This document shows positions 57,649 to 64,000 of a DNA stretch of 64,000 nt, in pieces; the stretch's first letter is position 1; each line of letters begins with the position of its first letter. This DNA is from Carboxydocella sporoproducens DSM 16521 (GTDB lineage: Bacteria > Bacillota > GCA-003054495 > Carboxydocellales > Carboxydocellaceae): assembly GCF_900167165.1 (NCBI RefSeq), contig NZ_FUXM01000008.1, forward strand, positions 1 to 64,000, in the 5' to 3' direction. A program made the translations under genes and the position numbers. The notes under the pieces are model-generated. The model searched no databases and was not told the DNA's origin. It saw only the letters and a program-made list of their open reading frames with translations.

Positions 57649-58797
57649 TTATTCCAAAAAGTCTTTCAACTTTTTACTGCGGCTGGGATGGCGCAGTTTG
57701 CGCAAAGCCTTGGCCTCAATCTGGCGAATCCGTTCCCTGGTCACCCCGAATTCCTGACCCACTTCCTCTAAAGTCCTGGCCCGACCGTCTTCCAGGCCAA
57801 AACGCAAGCGCAGGACCTTTTCTTCCCGGGGGGTAAGAGTGCTCAGCACTTCCTCCAGCTGCTCCTTCAGCAGATGATAACTGGCTGCTTCCGCCGGTGC
57901 CGGAGCATCTTCATCTTCGATGAAATCTCCCAGATGGCTGTCTTCTTCTTCCCCGATGGGGGTTTCCAGGGACACCGGTTCCTGGGCGATTTTCATAATT
58001 TCCCGCACTTTTTCTACCGGTACATCCATAGCCTCGGCAATCTCTTCAGGTGAAGGCTCGCGCCCCAGTTCCTGCAAGAGCTGGCGGGAAACGCGAATCA
58101 GCTTGTTGATAGTTTCCACCATATGCACCGGAATCCGGATGGTACGAGCCTGATCTGCAATGGCCCGGGTGATAGCCTGACGAATCCACCAGGTGGCATA
58201 GGTACTGAATTTGTAGCCTTTGCGGTAGTCAAATTTTTCTACCGCCTTGATCAAACCCAGATTCCCCTCCTGGATCAGATCCAGGAACAGCATGCCTCGC
58301 CCCACATAGCGTTTGGCAATACTGACCACCAGGCGCAAGTTGGCTTCCGCCAGCCGGCGTTTAGCCTCTTCATCTCCCTGTTCCATGCGTTTAGCCAGCT
58401 CAATTTCCTCTTCCGGGGTCAACAAGGGCACCCGCCCGATTTCCTTCAAGTACATGCGAACCGGATCATCAATCCCGATACCTTCCGGTATATCCAGGTT
58501 CAGTTCATCTTCCAGGTTTTCGGTGAGAGGAAATTCATCATCTACAGGGGGCAAATCATCAGCCGGCAGCATGTCCACTTCCCCGGTTTCCGGCACCACT
58601 TCAATGCCCATCCCTGCCAGTGTTTCATAGACTTCATCGATCTGTTCCGGGGTTAATTCCACACCCTGGAGGGTGTCCATGATTTCGCCATAGGTCAAGA
58701 GGCCCCGTTTTTTGCCTTTGTCGATCAGTTTCTTGAGTTCTTCCTTGAGGGCGTTCATGTCTTTGCTATTTTGTTGTTCTTCGTTTTTTGCCATCAA
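57649..58797 (-). CDS. rpoD: RNA polymerase primary sigma factor
   Basis: A 382-residue sigma-70 (SigA). Region 1.2/2: [21 protein letters not shown]; region 2.3-2.4: [19 protein letters not shown]; region 4.2: [27 protein letters not shown], shown in part as [20 protein letters not shown]. Region 1.1 is short, as in Firmicutes. The start overlaps dnaG by four bases, the common dnaG-rpoD arrangement. Its preferred TTGACA/TATAAT promoters are abundant in the window. Confidence 0.98.
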   Translation of the reverse strand: MMAKNEEQQNSKDMNALKEELKKLIDKGKKRGLLTYGEIMDTLQGVELTPEQIDEVYETLAGMGIEVVPETGEVDMLPADDLPPVDDEFPLTENLEDELNLDIPEGIGIDDPVRMYLKEIGRVPLLTPEEEIELAKRMEQGDEEAKRRLAEANLRLVVSIAKRYVGRGMLFLDLIQEGNLGLIKAVEKFDYRKGYKFSTYATWWIRQAITRAIADQARTIRIPVHMVETINKLIRVSRQLLQELGREPSPEEIAEAMDVPVEKVREIMKIAQEPVSLETPIGEEEDSHLGDFIEDEDAPAPAEAASYHLLKEQLEEVLSTLTPREEKVLRLRFGLEDGRARTLEEVGQEFGVTRERIRQIEAKALRKLRHPSRSKKLKDFLE

Positions 58798-60569
58798 GCT
58801 CCCCCCCTTTCCAGGGTGCTAGAATTATTCTGCAACCGGGTCAAACGGCTGGCCAGCTCCTTTACAGTCTGAAAATCCCGCCGTTCTTCCGCAGCCTTAA
58901 TCTGTTTCAAAATCTCTTCCCGCTCTCTTTGTAGCCTTCCCTTCACCAGGGTTTGTATGCAATCCTGCAAGGTGGCTTCAGCCTGTTCCAGGGGCACTGG
59001 CAGAGTCAACAGTCGAGCAGTTACCGGGCCCAGTTCCACATCACTTTGCGGCAGGGCTCCTGTCTCCTGCCAGACCTGCATTGCCCTGGTCAGCTGTTCA
59101 TCCCGCCAGGGTTTCTCCCCCAGACTGGCTTGCACTCGCGGCCACCAGTGGGGATATTCCACCACCAGGCGGGCCAGCCACCATTCTGCTTTGGTTAACC
59201 CATCCAGAATCGGATGGTTTGGCGAATTCTGGCTTACATTATCAATAGTATGCCTATTTTTTACAATTTTATCCCTCTGGCGCAAGAAAAGTCGCAATTC
59301 GCTTTCAATGGTCTCCCAGGACAGGTTGAGTTCCTGGCCCAGGCGTCGGATATATTCTTCCCGGCGCAAATGGTCACGAGTTGCGGCCAGACTGGGTATA
59401 ATCAGCTGCAAGGTCTGCCTTTTGCCCGTAAGTGTGCTAAGGTCATAGCTCTCAGCACAGAGTTTGAGCTTAAAGTCCAGCAAATCCAGAGTTGTAGCCA
59501 GTAATTCCCTGAATTCTTCCACTGTATGTTTTTGCAAATATTCATCCGGGTCTTTCCCATCCGGCAAAACCAGTACCCGCACTTCCAGCCCCAGGCCCAG
59601 CAACAGGTCCAGGGAACGCAGAGCTGCCTTCTGTCCGGCCGGGTCAGCATCAAAGGCGATCACCACCCGGTCGGTATAGCGGCGCAACAGCTTGCCATGG
59701 GCTTCTGTCAAAGCTGTCCCCAGGGGAGCAACCACATTGGTAATACCTCGCTGATGGAGAGAAAGCACATCCAGATAACCTTCCACAACAATAGCCAGAT
59801 TCTGGTCCCGGATTGCTTGCTGGGCTTGAAAGAGCCCATAGAGATTACTGCTCTTATCAAAAACAGGAGTTTCCGGAGTATTGAGGTATTTCGGCTGCCC
59901 CTCACCCAGGATGCGGCCACCAAAGGCAATAATTCTACCCCGGGTGTCGAAAATGGGAAATATAAGGCGGTGGCGAAAAAGGTCCAGATACTGGCCGGTA
60001 TAACTGCCAGTGCGGCTCAACCCCCATTTCACCAGCACCCTGGGATCATAACCCCTTTTGCGGAAGGCTCTGGTCAGGTGGTCCCACTCCGGGCCGGCAT
60101 AGCCCAGGGCAAATTTCTGTACAGTTTCCTGGTTTAAACCGCGCCGGACAATGTACTGTCTGGCCTCCTGACCTTCCGGCCTTTCCAGGCGCCAGCTAAA
60201 ATATCTTGCTGCCAGCTGGTTGAGCTCATACCCTTCTGTCTTCTGACCCAGTTCCCTGGTCTCTCCCTCCATCACGGGCAGAGGCAATCCCGCCCGTTCT
60301 GCCAGCCGTTCCACCGCTTCCGGGAAAGTCAGGCGCTGGCTATCCATCAAAAAACGGATTACATCTCCTCCAGCCTGACAGCCAAAACAATAAAACATCT
60401 GCTTTTCCGGTGAAACGAAGAAAGAAGGAGTCTTTTCCTGATGAAAAGGGCAAAGTCCCACATATTCCCGCCCCTGGCGTTTCAGCAGGACATGTTCACT
60501 GATGACCTCTACTATATCATTGGCTGAGCGCACTTGCTCTATGAATTGGGGTGAAAGGAATCCTCCCAC
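58794..60569 (-). CDS. dnaG: DNA primase
   Basis: A 591-residue primase. The N-terminal zinc ribbon is [18 protein letters not shown]...FYCFGC (CHC2), the RNA-polymerase/Toprim core has [15 protein letters not shown] and [15 protein letters not shown], and the C-terminal 150 residues form the helicase-binding domain. GTG 60569 behind AGGTGAGG is chosen; the frame extends further upstream but without a ribosome-binding site. Promoter at 60614-60642. Confidence 0.97.
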   Translation of the reverse strand: MGGFLSPQFIEQVRSANDIVEVISEHVLLKRQGREYVGLCPFHQEKTPSFFVSPEKQMFYCFGCQAGGDVIRFLMDSQRLTFPEAVERLAERAGLPLPVMEGETRELGQKTEGYELNQLAARYFSWRLERPEGQEARQYIVRRGLNQETVQKFALGYAGPEWDHLTRAFRKRGYDPRVLVKWGLSRTGSYTGQYLDLFRHRLIFPIFDTRGRIIAFGGRILGEGQPKYLNTPETPVFDKSSNLYGLFQAQQAIRDQNLAIVVEGYLDVLSLHQRGITNVVAPLGTALTEAHGKLLRRYTDRVVIAFDADPAGQKAALRSLDLLLGLGLEVRVLVLPDGKDPDEYLQKHTVEEFRELLATTLDLLDFKLKLCAESYDLSTLTGKRQTLQLIIPSLAATRDHLRREEYIRRLGQELNLSWETIESELRLFLRQRDKIVKNRHTIDNVSQNSPNHPILDGLTKAEWWLARLVVEYPHWWPRVQASLGEKPWRDEQLTRAMQVWQETGALPQSDVELGPVTARLLTLPVPLEQAEATLQDCIQTLVKGRLQREREEILKQIKAAEERRDFQTVKELASRLTRLQNNSSTLERGGA

Positions 60570-60613
60570 CAGCCTCACCTGCTTTAAAATTAGGATAAAA
60601 ATAGAGTTCGCCA

Positions 60614-60642
60614 TTAATAACAGATTTCCTGCTGCTTGTCAA
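60614..60642 (-). promoter_or_regulatory. Sigma-A promoter of dnaG-rpoD
   Basis: TTGACA (60637-60642), 17-bp spacer and TATTAA (60614-60619) on the minus strand, about 45 bp before the dnaG start. Confidence 0.75.
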
Positions 60643-60719
60643 GAGGCAATTTTAAGAGGTCAGACAATTTACTGTATATTCGCCTTAACAAGACAAATTC
60701 CTGCTTTATTCGAAAAAAT

Positions 60720-61754
60720 TTATTGAAAAAGGGGAAACCCCCTGGGAACAAACAAGTCGGTATATTTTTTGATGGCATAACGATCGGTCATGCCGGCCAC
60801 ATAATCTACCACAGCCCGGGCCCGGTTCTCCTCCTCACTGCGACCCTGACTTTCCCCTTCCTGCCGGGCGATGGTCAAAAATTCAGCCGGAACCTGCTCC
60901 GGATGCTCGACATAATAACTGTAAAGCTCCTGCACTATGTTTTTGGCCTTCTCCTCTTCGGCTTTAGCCTGAGAACCCACATAAACCCGTTCAAAAAGAA
61001 AAGACCGCAAAGCCATGGTCGCTTCCCAGATTTCCGGACTCATCCTGATGCGCGGCTGCTGCCGGCTGGCTTCAATCATGTCCCTGACCATGATGTTTAT
61101 ACGCTCGGAGTGTTTTCGACCCAGCACTGTCAGCAAATCCCGGGGCAAATCATCCAGTTCCAGAACCCCGCCCCGGATGGCATCATCAATATCATGGTTG
61201 ATATAGGCAATTCTGTCTGCAATTTTAACAATTTGCCCCTCGAGGGTAGCAGGATCCTGGTCACCGGTATGGTGGAGAATACCATCCCGCACTTCCCAGG
61301 TCAAATTCAGACCCGCTCCTCCGCCTTCTATTTTGTCCACGATCCGCAAACTTTGTTCATTATGGGCAAACCCGGGCAGGTAGACTTCCTGCAAAGCCTC
61401 TTCCCCAGCATGACCAAAAGCAGTATGGCCCAGGTCATGGCCCAGGGCAATAGCTTCCGTCAGATCTTCGTTCAAGCGCAGGGCCCGGGCAATAGTGCGG
61501 GCGATTTGCGCTACTTCCAGGGTATGGGTCAACCGGGTACGGTAATGATCTCCTTCAGGAGCAATAAACACCTGGGTTTTATGTTTTAAACGGCGAAAAG
61601 CCTTGGAATGCAAGATCCTGTCCCGGTCCCGCTGAAAGGCGGTGCGGACATCACACTCTTTTTCCTCCCGCTGCCGGCCACGGCTAAGGCTGCTGCGAGC
61701 AGCAAACGGGGAAAGGTGTTCTTCCTCCCATAGTTCTGTTTCTCTTCTGATCAT
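60720..61754 (-). CDS. dgt: dGTP triphosphohydrolase-like HD protein
   Basis: A 344-residue HD-domain dNTP triphosphohydrolase, the shorter Dgt type common in Firmicutes. [19 protein letters not shown]-like [33 protein letters not shown] (first His), [18 protein letters not shown] (HD pair) and [16 protein letters not shown] identify it. GAGGTGAG precedes ATG 61754. It degrades dNTPs to nucleosides and triphosphate; base preference is not known. Confidence 0.93.
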   Translation of the reverse strand: MIRRETELWEEEHLSPFAARSSLSRGRQREEKECDVRTAFQRDRDRILHSKAFRRLKHKTQVFIAPEGDHYRTRLTHTLEVAQIARTIARALRLNEDLTEAIALGHDLGHTAFGHAGEEALQEVYLPGFAHNEQSLRIVDKIEGGGAGLNLTWEVRDGILHHTGDQDPATLEGQIVKIADRIAYINHDIDDAIRGGVLELDDLPRDLLTVLGRKHSERINIMVRDMIEASRQQPRIRMSPEIWEATMALRSFLFERVYVGSQAKAEEEKAKNIVQELYSYYVEHPEQVPAEFLTIARQEGESQGRSEEENRARAVVDYVAGMTDRYAIKKYTDLFVPRGFPLFQ

Positions 61755-61771
61755 ATTCTCACCTCAAAAAG

Positions 61772-62371
61772 TTAGCGACGACGAATAGCTGCCGTGGCCA
61801 GAGCAACCTGGGCCACCCGTTTCCCCAGCATTTCTGCCCGGCGGACCGCATCCTGATCCTGGTCAGCGGGTTTTTGCGCCCCTACCCCCTGGTGACCGCA
61901 ATCGAGTTCGGCATAACCGTCACCGACAATGATCATCCCATGGACCAGCATCATATCATGCATGGCAGCTACTGCCGTCTCCTGGCCCCCAAACCGGGAT
62001 GCTCCACAGGCCATAGCCGCTCCTACCACATTCAGTAAATGTTTGTCCCGCCGCAAATATCGGGTTTTATCCCAGAATGCTTTCAATTGTCCACTGACAG
62101 TACCAAAATAGACAGGGCTGGCCATAATAACCCCATCGGCCTTTTTCAGCAGTTCATAGGTTTCGCCCAGTTTATTGTTATGGGCACAGACCCCGGCACA
62201 GGGATTGGTACAGACCGTACAAAAGGGTACCTTTACATCTGCCAGAATTTCTGCGGCCTGGATAATTTCCGTCTGCGCTCCTAAGGTTGCTGCCCCCTTT
62301 AAGGCCTGTTCCAGCAAAAAACCGCTATTGCCATCCTGGCGGGGACTGCCATTGATACCTATTATCAGCAT
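61772..62371 (-). CDS. Iron-sulfur flavoprotein / NAD(P)H-dependent FMN reductase
   Basis: A 199-residue flavodoxin-fold protein: LIIGINGSPRQDGNSGFLL at the FMN phosphate loop, MASPVYFGTVSGQLKAFWDKT and CGASRFGGQET typical of the NADPH-dependent FMN reductase/ISF group. A Cys motif CTVCTNPCAGVC at about residues 51-62 resembles the compact 4Fe-4S site of iron-sulfur flavoproteins from methanogens and Clostridia. It probably carries electrons from ferredoxin or NAD(P)H to an unknown acceptor. Confidence 0.87.
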   Translation of the reverse strand: MLIIGINGSPRQDGNSGFLLEQALKGAATLGAQTEIIQAAEILADVKVPFCTVCTNPCAGVCAHNNKLGETYELLKKADGVIMASPVYFGTVSGQLKAFWDKTRYLRRDKHLLNVVGAAMACGASRFGGQETAVAAMHDMMLVHGMIIVGDGYAELDCGHQGVGAQKPADQDQDAVRRAEMLGKRVAQVALATAAIRRR

Positions 62372-62416
62372 CTATTTCTTCACCTCTTACTCTTAATTTC
62401 CTAATAATATATTCGC

Positions 62417-62974
62417 TCAGCCCTTTTTTTCTTCCTGCCCCGACAAAGAAAATTCACAAAGGTTTCGATAAATTGGCCCCTGAGCGGTTAAGGTACTGGC
62501 AATCAGGGCAAATCCGGTTACCGGCCAGGGTGGCAATAGGATATTTTGCTGCGGCGGCCAGTAAACCCTGGCCCCTTCTTTTACCCGGGCCAGGGTAATA
62601 TGGGGTCGCCAGCCCCTGGCTTCCGGTGCCATTCCCCAGCGGCTCAAGGCTTCATCCACCTCTGTCTTTAACTGAAATAGCCGCTGACTATCCCTCTCCG
62701 TCCTGCCTCTTACCCCCCACCAGAGCACCCGGGGAGCCAACCGATCGGGGAAAGCCCCTGGCCCGGAAGACTGCAGAGTAAAAGGCGATAGTGAAATCGA
62801 AGCCAGATGTTTTTGCAGGCTGGGAAGGCTTTTTTCATCTACTTCTCCCAGAAAGCGCAGGGTCAGATGCAAGTTCTCCTTTTCTACCCATTTGACCCCG
62901 GGACAGGGCACCTCCAGGCCTGCTAAGCGCTCCCGCCACTGCCCAGGCAACCATAAACCAAGAAACAGACGCAC
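62417..62974 (-). CDS. thpR: RNA 2',3'-cyclic phosphodiesterase
   Basis: A 185-residue 2H phosphoesterase with its two HxT motifs: LHLTLRFLGEV and HITLARVKEG. Family members open 2',3'-cyclic phosphates in RNA and were first named 2'-5' RNA ligases. The start is GTG 62974 with AAGGAGG seven bases before; longer frames cross the corA terminator. Confidence 0.91.
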   Translation of the reverse strand: MRLFLGLWLPGQWRERLAGLEVPCPGVKWVEKENLHLTLRFLGEVDEKSLPSLQKHLASISLSPFTLQSSGPGAFPDRLAPRVLWWGVRGRTERDSQRLFQLKTEVDEALSRWGMAPEARGWRPHITLARVKEGARVYWPPQQNILLPPWPVTGFALIASTLTAQGPIYRNLCEFSLSGQEEKKG

Positions 62975-63001
62975 GTCAATTCCTCCTTCGCATAGGAAAA
63001 A

Positions 63002-63038
63002 GGCTGTTAAAAACCAGCGGTAGCGGTCTTTAACAGCC
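63002..63038 (-). terminator. Intrinsic terminator of corA
   Basis: GGCTGTTAAA and TTTAACAGCC arms with a 17-base loop and TTTTTCC on the minus strand. Confidence 0.85.
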
Positions 63039-63048
63039 CTCATCCCCA

Positions 63049-64000
63049 TCAGACCCAGTCCTTATTCCGGAAGTACCAGAGCATGATCACGGTTAACCCC
63101 AGCATCCCCAGCAATATAATATACAGGGTATAGGGGCTGTGGGCCCCCGGCAAGGGTACATTCATCCCGAACAAACCGGTGATAAAAGTCAACGGCATCA
63201 TAATGGTAGAGATAATGGTGAGATAGCGCATTACCTCGTTGGTGCGGTTGGAAACAATGGAATAATAGGTGTCCATAGCGCCATTGACCAGATCCCGGTA
63301 GGTATCGGTAGTGTCAATAATGCGTTCAATATTGTCCACCAGGTCCATATAATAAGGTTTATTCTCTTCCTGAATTTGAAAGGAATAACGCCCATTGACA
63401 TTGGCAAAAATCCGCCGCTGAGGCATGATTACTTTTCGCAATAACAGGATGGTCCGCTTTAAGGCCAGGAACTCATCGGTTACTTCCTGAATGGGATTGA
63501 CATATAGCTCATCTTCCAGTTCGTCAATCCGGACGCCAATCCGCTCCAGAATGGGGAAATATTCATCGATAATACCGTCCACCAGGTTATATAGCAAATA
63601 ATCTGGCCCCCGCTGCATCAAGCGGCTGGTGTACCAGCACTGTTTCACTACCCGGGCCACACTGGACAGGGCATCCTTGTGAATGGTTACCAGGTAATTA
63701 CTGCCCAGGAAAACATCCAGTTCCACAGTGGTAATCTCTTCATCGCTTTCCTCATCATAACGCAGGGAGTGGAAAACGAAGAAATAGTAATCATCATAGC
63801 GGTCAACCTTGGCCCGGGGACTTTCCTGCAAAACATCCTCTAAAGCCATTGGGTGAAACTGGAAGGCATTGGCCAGTAATTCCAGGTCCTTGGCGGTACA
63901 ATCATAAATATCAATCCAGAGTAAATTGCGGGGGTCCTTGAGGTACTCATCCTTGCGGGATAGGTCGGCATCAAAGTAGATTTTGTTGGTGGCATGATCA
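63049..64000 (-). CDS. corA: CorA-family magnesium/cobalt transporter (N terminus beyond window)
   Basis: The frame stays open to the window edge (317 residues visible), starting DHATNKIYFDADLSRKDE. An ATG at 63849 lies inside the N-terminal domain (QFHPMALEDVLQ is a conserved CorA block) and is not the real start. The two C-terminal membrane helices (about the last 60 residues) enclose the selectivity motif GLFGMNVPLPG (GMN). The pentamer imports Mg2+, Co2+ or Ni2+. Confidence 0.95.
   Translation of the reverse strand, partial: DHATNKIYFDADLSRKDEYLKDPRNLLWIDIYDCTAKDLELLANAFQFHPMALEDVLQESPRAKVDRYDDYYFFVFHSLRYDEESDEEITTVELDVFLGSNYLVTIHKDALSSVARVVKQCWYTSRLMQRGPDYLLYNLVDGIIDEYFPILERIGVRIDELEDELYVNPIQEVTDEFLALKRTILLLRKVIMPQRRIFANVNGRYSFQIQEENKPYYMDLVDNIERIIDTTDTYRDLVNGAMDTYYSIVSNRTNEVMRYLTIISTIMMPLTFITGLFGMNVPLPGAHSPYTLYIILLGMLGLTVIMLWYFRNKDWV

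Noticed and set aside
1-64000. CRISPR arrays, prophage, complete insertion sequences, attachment sites, replication origin
   Set aside because: No regularly spaced repeats, no complete transposase or phage gene, no DnaA-box cluster were seen.

Overview
The window looks like chromosomal DNA of an anaerobic, Gram-positive-type bacterium, most likely a thermophilic or moderately thermophilic member of the Clostridia (Peptococcales or a relative). The reasons are strong AGGAGG ribosome-binding sites, near-consensus sigma-A promoters, a FapR-controlled plsX-fabH-fabK-fabD-fabG-acpP-fabF-rnc-smc cluster, a rpoD/dnaG pair, Rex, tRNAs with encoded CCA, a class A type RNase P RNA, and abundant iron-sulfur and sulfur/arsenic redox proteins. 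The species cannot be fixed from sequence alone. Nearly all genes lie on the minus strand.

Layout. 1-555: an unrecognised gene end and an AT-rich non-coding stretch. 0.6-7.1 kb: a polysulfide/thiosulfate reductase operon (psrABC-like plus a TorD-type chaperone), a divergent LysR regulator, and a YeeE-TusA-YeeE sulfur (or selenium) uptake set. 7.1-9.1 kb: small proteins, a methyltransferase, a DUF302 protein and a candidate selenoprotein read through an in-frame UGA. 9.2-13.8 kb: an operon of a Tat-exported ferredoxin-like protein, a b-type cytochrome, an ASKHA/2Fe-2S reductive-activase-like protein and a BASS/arsenic-type transporter. 13.9-20.2 kb: a NapH-like membrane Fe-S protein behind a sigma-54 promoter, its probable sigma-54 activator and sensor kinase, a DUF5714 protein, a second candidate selenoprotein (tiny, membrane-anchored), Rex, a small Cys-rich protein and a ferredoxin. 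20.2-25 kb: a triple-HTH regulator, a thioredoxin-thioredoxin reductase fusion, and an operon of an ArsM-like methyltransferase, a 35-residue Cys-rich peptide, a radical SAM/SPASM enzyme and another small Cys-rich protein.

26-36 kb is a lactate oxidation locus (LctP permease, GlcD/GlcF-type dehydrogenase, LUD protein, LdhH-type fusion, FadR-type regulator, FMN-dependent 2-hydroxy-acid dehydrogenase), followed by a hemerythrin and an acetyl-CoA synthetase. 38-52 kb is the lipid synthesis/rnc/smc cluster, ending at fapR and rnpB. 52-64 kb is housekeeping: a nucleoside kinase, RNase H, a Nif3-like protein, TrmK, DedA, a HAD phosphatase, three tRNAs, rpoD, dnaG, a dNTPase, an iron-sulfur flavoprotein, ThpR and the start-truncated corA.

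The most interesting part is 13.7-24.9 kb. Five separate promoters there carry the same palindrome, TACCC-N5-GGGTA (one copy has a mismatch). This is the architecture known for CsoR/CstR-family repressors. It ties together an Fe-S/cytochrome/ASKHA/BASS operon, the Rex-selenoprotein-DUF5714-sensor kinase-regulator operon, a ferredoxin operon, the thioredoxin fusion and the ArsM-peptide-radical SAM operon. I infer a thiol, metal or metalloid stress regulon that contains a probably undescribed radical-SAM-modified Cys-rich peptide. Two UGA-containing genes with SECIS-like hairpins suggest that the organism makes selenocysteine; no sel genes are in the window.
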